Assembly: GCF_019977235.1 (NCBI RefSeq) | Contig: NZ_AP024646.1 | Coordinates: 496,001-560,000 of the forward strand | Length of the DNA: 64,000 nt | Direction: 5' to 3' | Origin: Arthrobacter sp. StoSoilB5 | Lineage (GTDB): Bacteria > Actinomycetota > Actinomycetes > Actinomycetales > Micrococcaceae | Part shown: positions 62,847 to 64,000 of the stretch, in pieces | How positions within the stretch are numbered: the stretch's first letter is position 1 | How the letters are laid out: each line of letters starts with the position of its first letter | The notes under the pieces: generated by a model | Told to the model about the DNA's origin: nothing | The model's input: the letters and a program-made list of their open reading frames with translations, nothing else | The model's database searches: none | Made by a program: the position numbers and the translations under genes

Positions 62847-63507
62847 CGCCAGCCACTCCATAGCCGACCGAAGCGGCGGGGTCCAAGCCCCGGACCACGT
62901 AGTCATGCCGCTGCGGAAGCCACACCCCCAGGAGATGCTCCAGTTCGCTAATCGGGTCCTCATGCCAGTCCACACGCAGGTCCGTGTCCCGCCAACCGTG
63001 TCCGGACACCACCGAGATACCGGCTGACCGCACGGGTCCAGCCTCGCCGCCGGCTGCCTCGGCGGCTCCAAGGGCAGCCATGAGGCGCACTTCCAGCTCC
63101 CCGGAGGCCGCTTCAAACGCGTCGCACAGGGCCTGGGCAACACCCGGATGCGCCAGCATATTGCCGGCAGCCACGCTGTTCGCACCTCGGCCTTCGCCAA
63201 ACACGCCAAGGGTATGGGCGCCGCTGAAGACTGCCGATCCGCCCTTGCCGTCCAGGACCACCAGCTGCCGGTAGTCCACCGATGGTGACTCCTGCACGAC
63301 GGCGTCGATCGCCTCCTGCGCGGAATAGCCGGCTTGCAGGCGGTCGAGCAGCGCTGTTCCCAGCCGGGGATCGGTGATGTTCTGTGAGCTGACGGCGCCG
63401 ATCCCGTCGCGCAGGTGCGCGCACCGCGCGGCCACGGCGGGGGAGGACGAGGAGACCGCTATGCCGAACCTGCCGTGGCCGTCCGTGGCGGCAATGCTGA
63501 ACGTCAC
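62836..63507 (-). CDS. DUF1028 (Ntn-hydrolase fold) protein
   Basis: 223 residues. Begins MTFSIAATDGHGRFGIAVSS and has RLQAGYSAQEAIDAVV and VAAGNMLAHPGVAQAL, the family marks. Members have an Ntn-hydrolase-like fold and occur beside amino-acid and amide hydrolases; the reaction is not established. Its stop overlaps the amidohydrolase start and its start overlaps the RidA stop (ATGA), so all are coupled. Confidence 0.85.
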   Translation of the reverse strand: MTFSIAATDGHGRFGIAVSSSSPAVAARCAHLRDGIGAVSSQNITDPRLGTALLDRLQAGYSAQEAIDAVVQESPSVDYRQLVVLDGKGGSAVFSGAHTLGVFGEGRGANSVAAGNMLAHPGVAQALCDAFEAASGELEVRLMAALGAAEAAGGEAGPVRSAGISVVSGHGWRDTDLRVDWHEDPISELEHLLGVWLPQRHDYVVRGLDPAASVGYGVAGDER

Positions 63508-63926
63508 TGCTGTCCCTCCGTGGAGAGCACTGCCGTGGCGTCAATTTCCACGAGCCATTCCGGGCGGGCAAGGGCCTGGACAACAATGCCGGTGGATGCG
63601 GGGAACACTCCCTTGAGCCAGCGGCCCATGGTGCGGTAGACGGTTTCACGGTAGCGGGGATCGATAAGGTAGACCGTCACTTTGACGATGTCTTCAAGGC
63701 TGCTGCCGGCCTCTTTGAGCAACATGTCGATGTTGGCCATGGCCTTCTCCGTCTGGGCTTCGACGTCGCCGATTCCCACCGATTCCCGCGTCTGAAGGTC
63801 CTGCCCGATCTGGCCGCGGAGGTAGACCACCCCGTTGGCCACAACTGCCTGGCAGAGATCGTTATCCAGGTTCTGCTCGGGATAGGTCTCTTTGGTATTG
63901 AACGTGCGGATACGCTGGTGCTTCAT
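63504..63926 (-). CDS. RidA/YjgF-family protein (Rid enamine/imine deaminase)
   Basis: 140 residues. Seen: YPEQNLDNDLCQAVVANGVV, YLRGQIGQDLQT, MANIDMLLKEAGSSLEDIVK, and the C-terminal RPEWLVEIDATAVL that carries the catalytic-type residues. The strict Arg of archetypal RidA is replaced by ARPEWLVEI context, so it may be of another Rid subgroup. It is the first gene of the operon; 74 bases remain to the window edge without a further gene. Likely clears or converts a reactive imine from the pathway. Confidence 0.82.
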   Translation of the reverse strand: MKHQRIRTFNTKETYPEQNLDNDLCQAVVANGVVYLRGQIGQDLQTRESVGIGDVEAQTEKAMANIDMLLKEAGSSLEDIVKVTVYLIDPRYRETVYRTMGRWLKGVFPASTGIVVQALARPEWLVEIDATAVLSTEGQQ

Positions 63927-64000
63927 GTCGCAGCTTGCCTTTCAGTGCTGTAAGCCGGGTGCTCGTATCCTTCAGCTTCCTGTGGCGCACTAAATCTGTC

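Overview
The window reads as chromosomal DNA of a GC-rich actinobacterium, most likely Arthrobacter or Paenarthrobacter (Micrococcaceae). This rests on a mycothiol-type maleylpyruvate isomerase, a DUF3151 gene, GTG starts with GTGA/ATGA stop-start overlaps, and the wealth of small-molecule catabolic operons. The genus is an inference from gene content and style; no rRNA or tRNA gene was seen.

Layout. 1-13.8 kb: choline to betaine genes (betA, betB) with a double palindrome upstream and a TetR regulator nearby; a toroid-fold orphan; MerR/TipA-type and PadR-type regulators each behind its own palindrome; then an apparent ethanolamine pathway that works on gamma-glutamyl intermediates (permease, glutamine-synthetase-like ligase, class I amidotransferase hydrolase, aldehyde dehydrogenase, short-chain dehydrogenase) and a FadR-type regulator. 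13.8-15.1 kb: nadE, bracketed by arrays of a 32-bp repeat. 15.1-27.2 kb: a LacI regulator and a ten-gene uronate operon (ABC sugar transporter, two TIM-barrel isomerases around a Gfo/Idh/MocA oxidoreductase, uxaC, a fructuronate reductase-type gene, manD, a gluconokinase). 27.3-29.3 kb: a DUF433/DUF5615 toxin-antitoxin pair and a small WYL-like gene. 29.3-34.7 kb: a multiple-monosaccharide ABC transporter with its LacI regulator and two mirrored operators. 34.7-41 kb: the gentisate pathway from 3-hydroxybenzoate, with an IclR regulator and two copies of one operator.

41-46.8 kb holds housekeeping and surface genes (pyrE, a hydrolase with a Tat-like signal, a tyrosine phosphatase, a NagD-like HAD phosphatase, a Pro/Gln-rich membrane protein, a TrmH methyltransferase). 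46.8-50.7 kb is a composite-transposon-like structure: two almost identical 1380-bp IS481-type elements in inverted orientation flank a DUF559/AbiEi-like gene, each placed at the same point of a palindromic intergenic repeat. 50.8-54.8 kb: fbaA, a DUF3151 gene, a uracil-DNA-glycosylase-like gene and purA. 55.2-60.1 kb: two MFS exporters around a MarR regulator with a large nested palindrome, and a flavin monooxygenase. 60.2-63.9 kb: a RidA / DUF1028 / M20 amidohydrolase / aspA operon that probably deacylates an aspartate-like compound and deaminates it to fumarate.

Most metabolic blocks are self-contained: transporter, enzymes in pathway order, and a regulator with visible operators. The least explained signals are the 32-bp repeat arrays lying just 3' of three genes in the sense direction, the IS pair sitting in identical positions of a palindromic repeat, and the oxidoreductase/TIM-barrel trio in the uronate operon.
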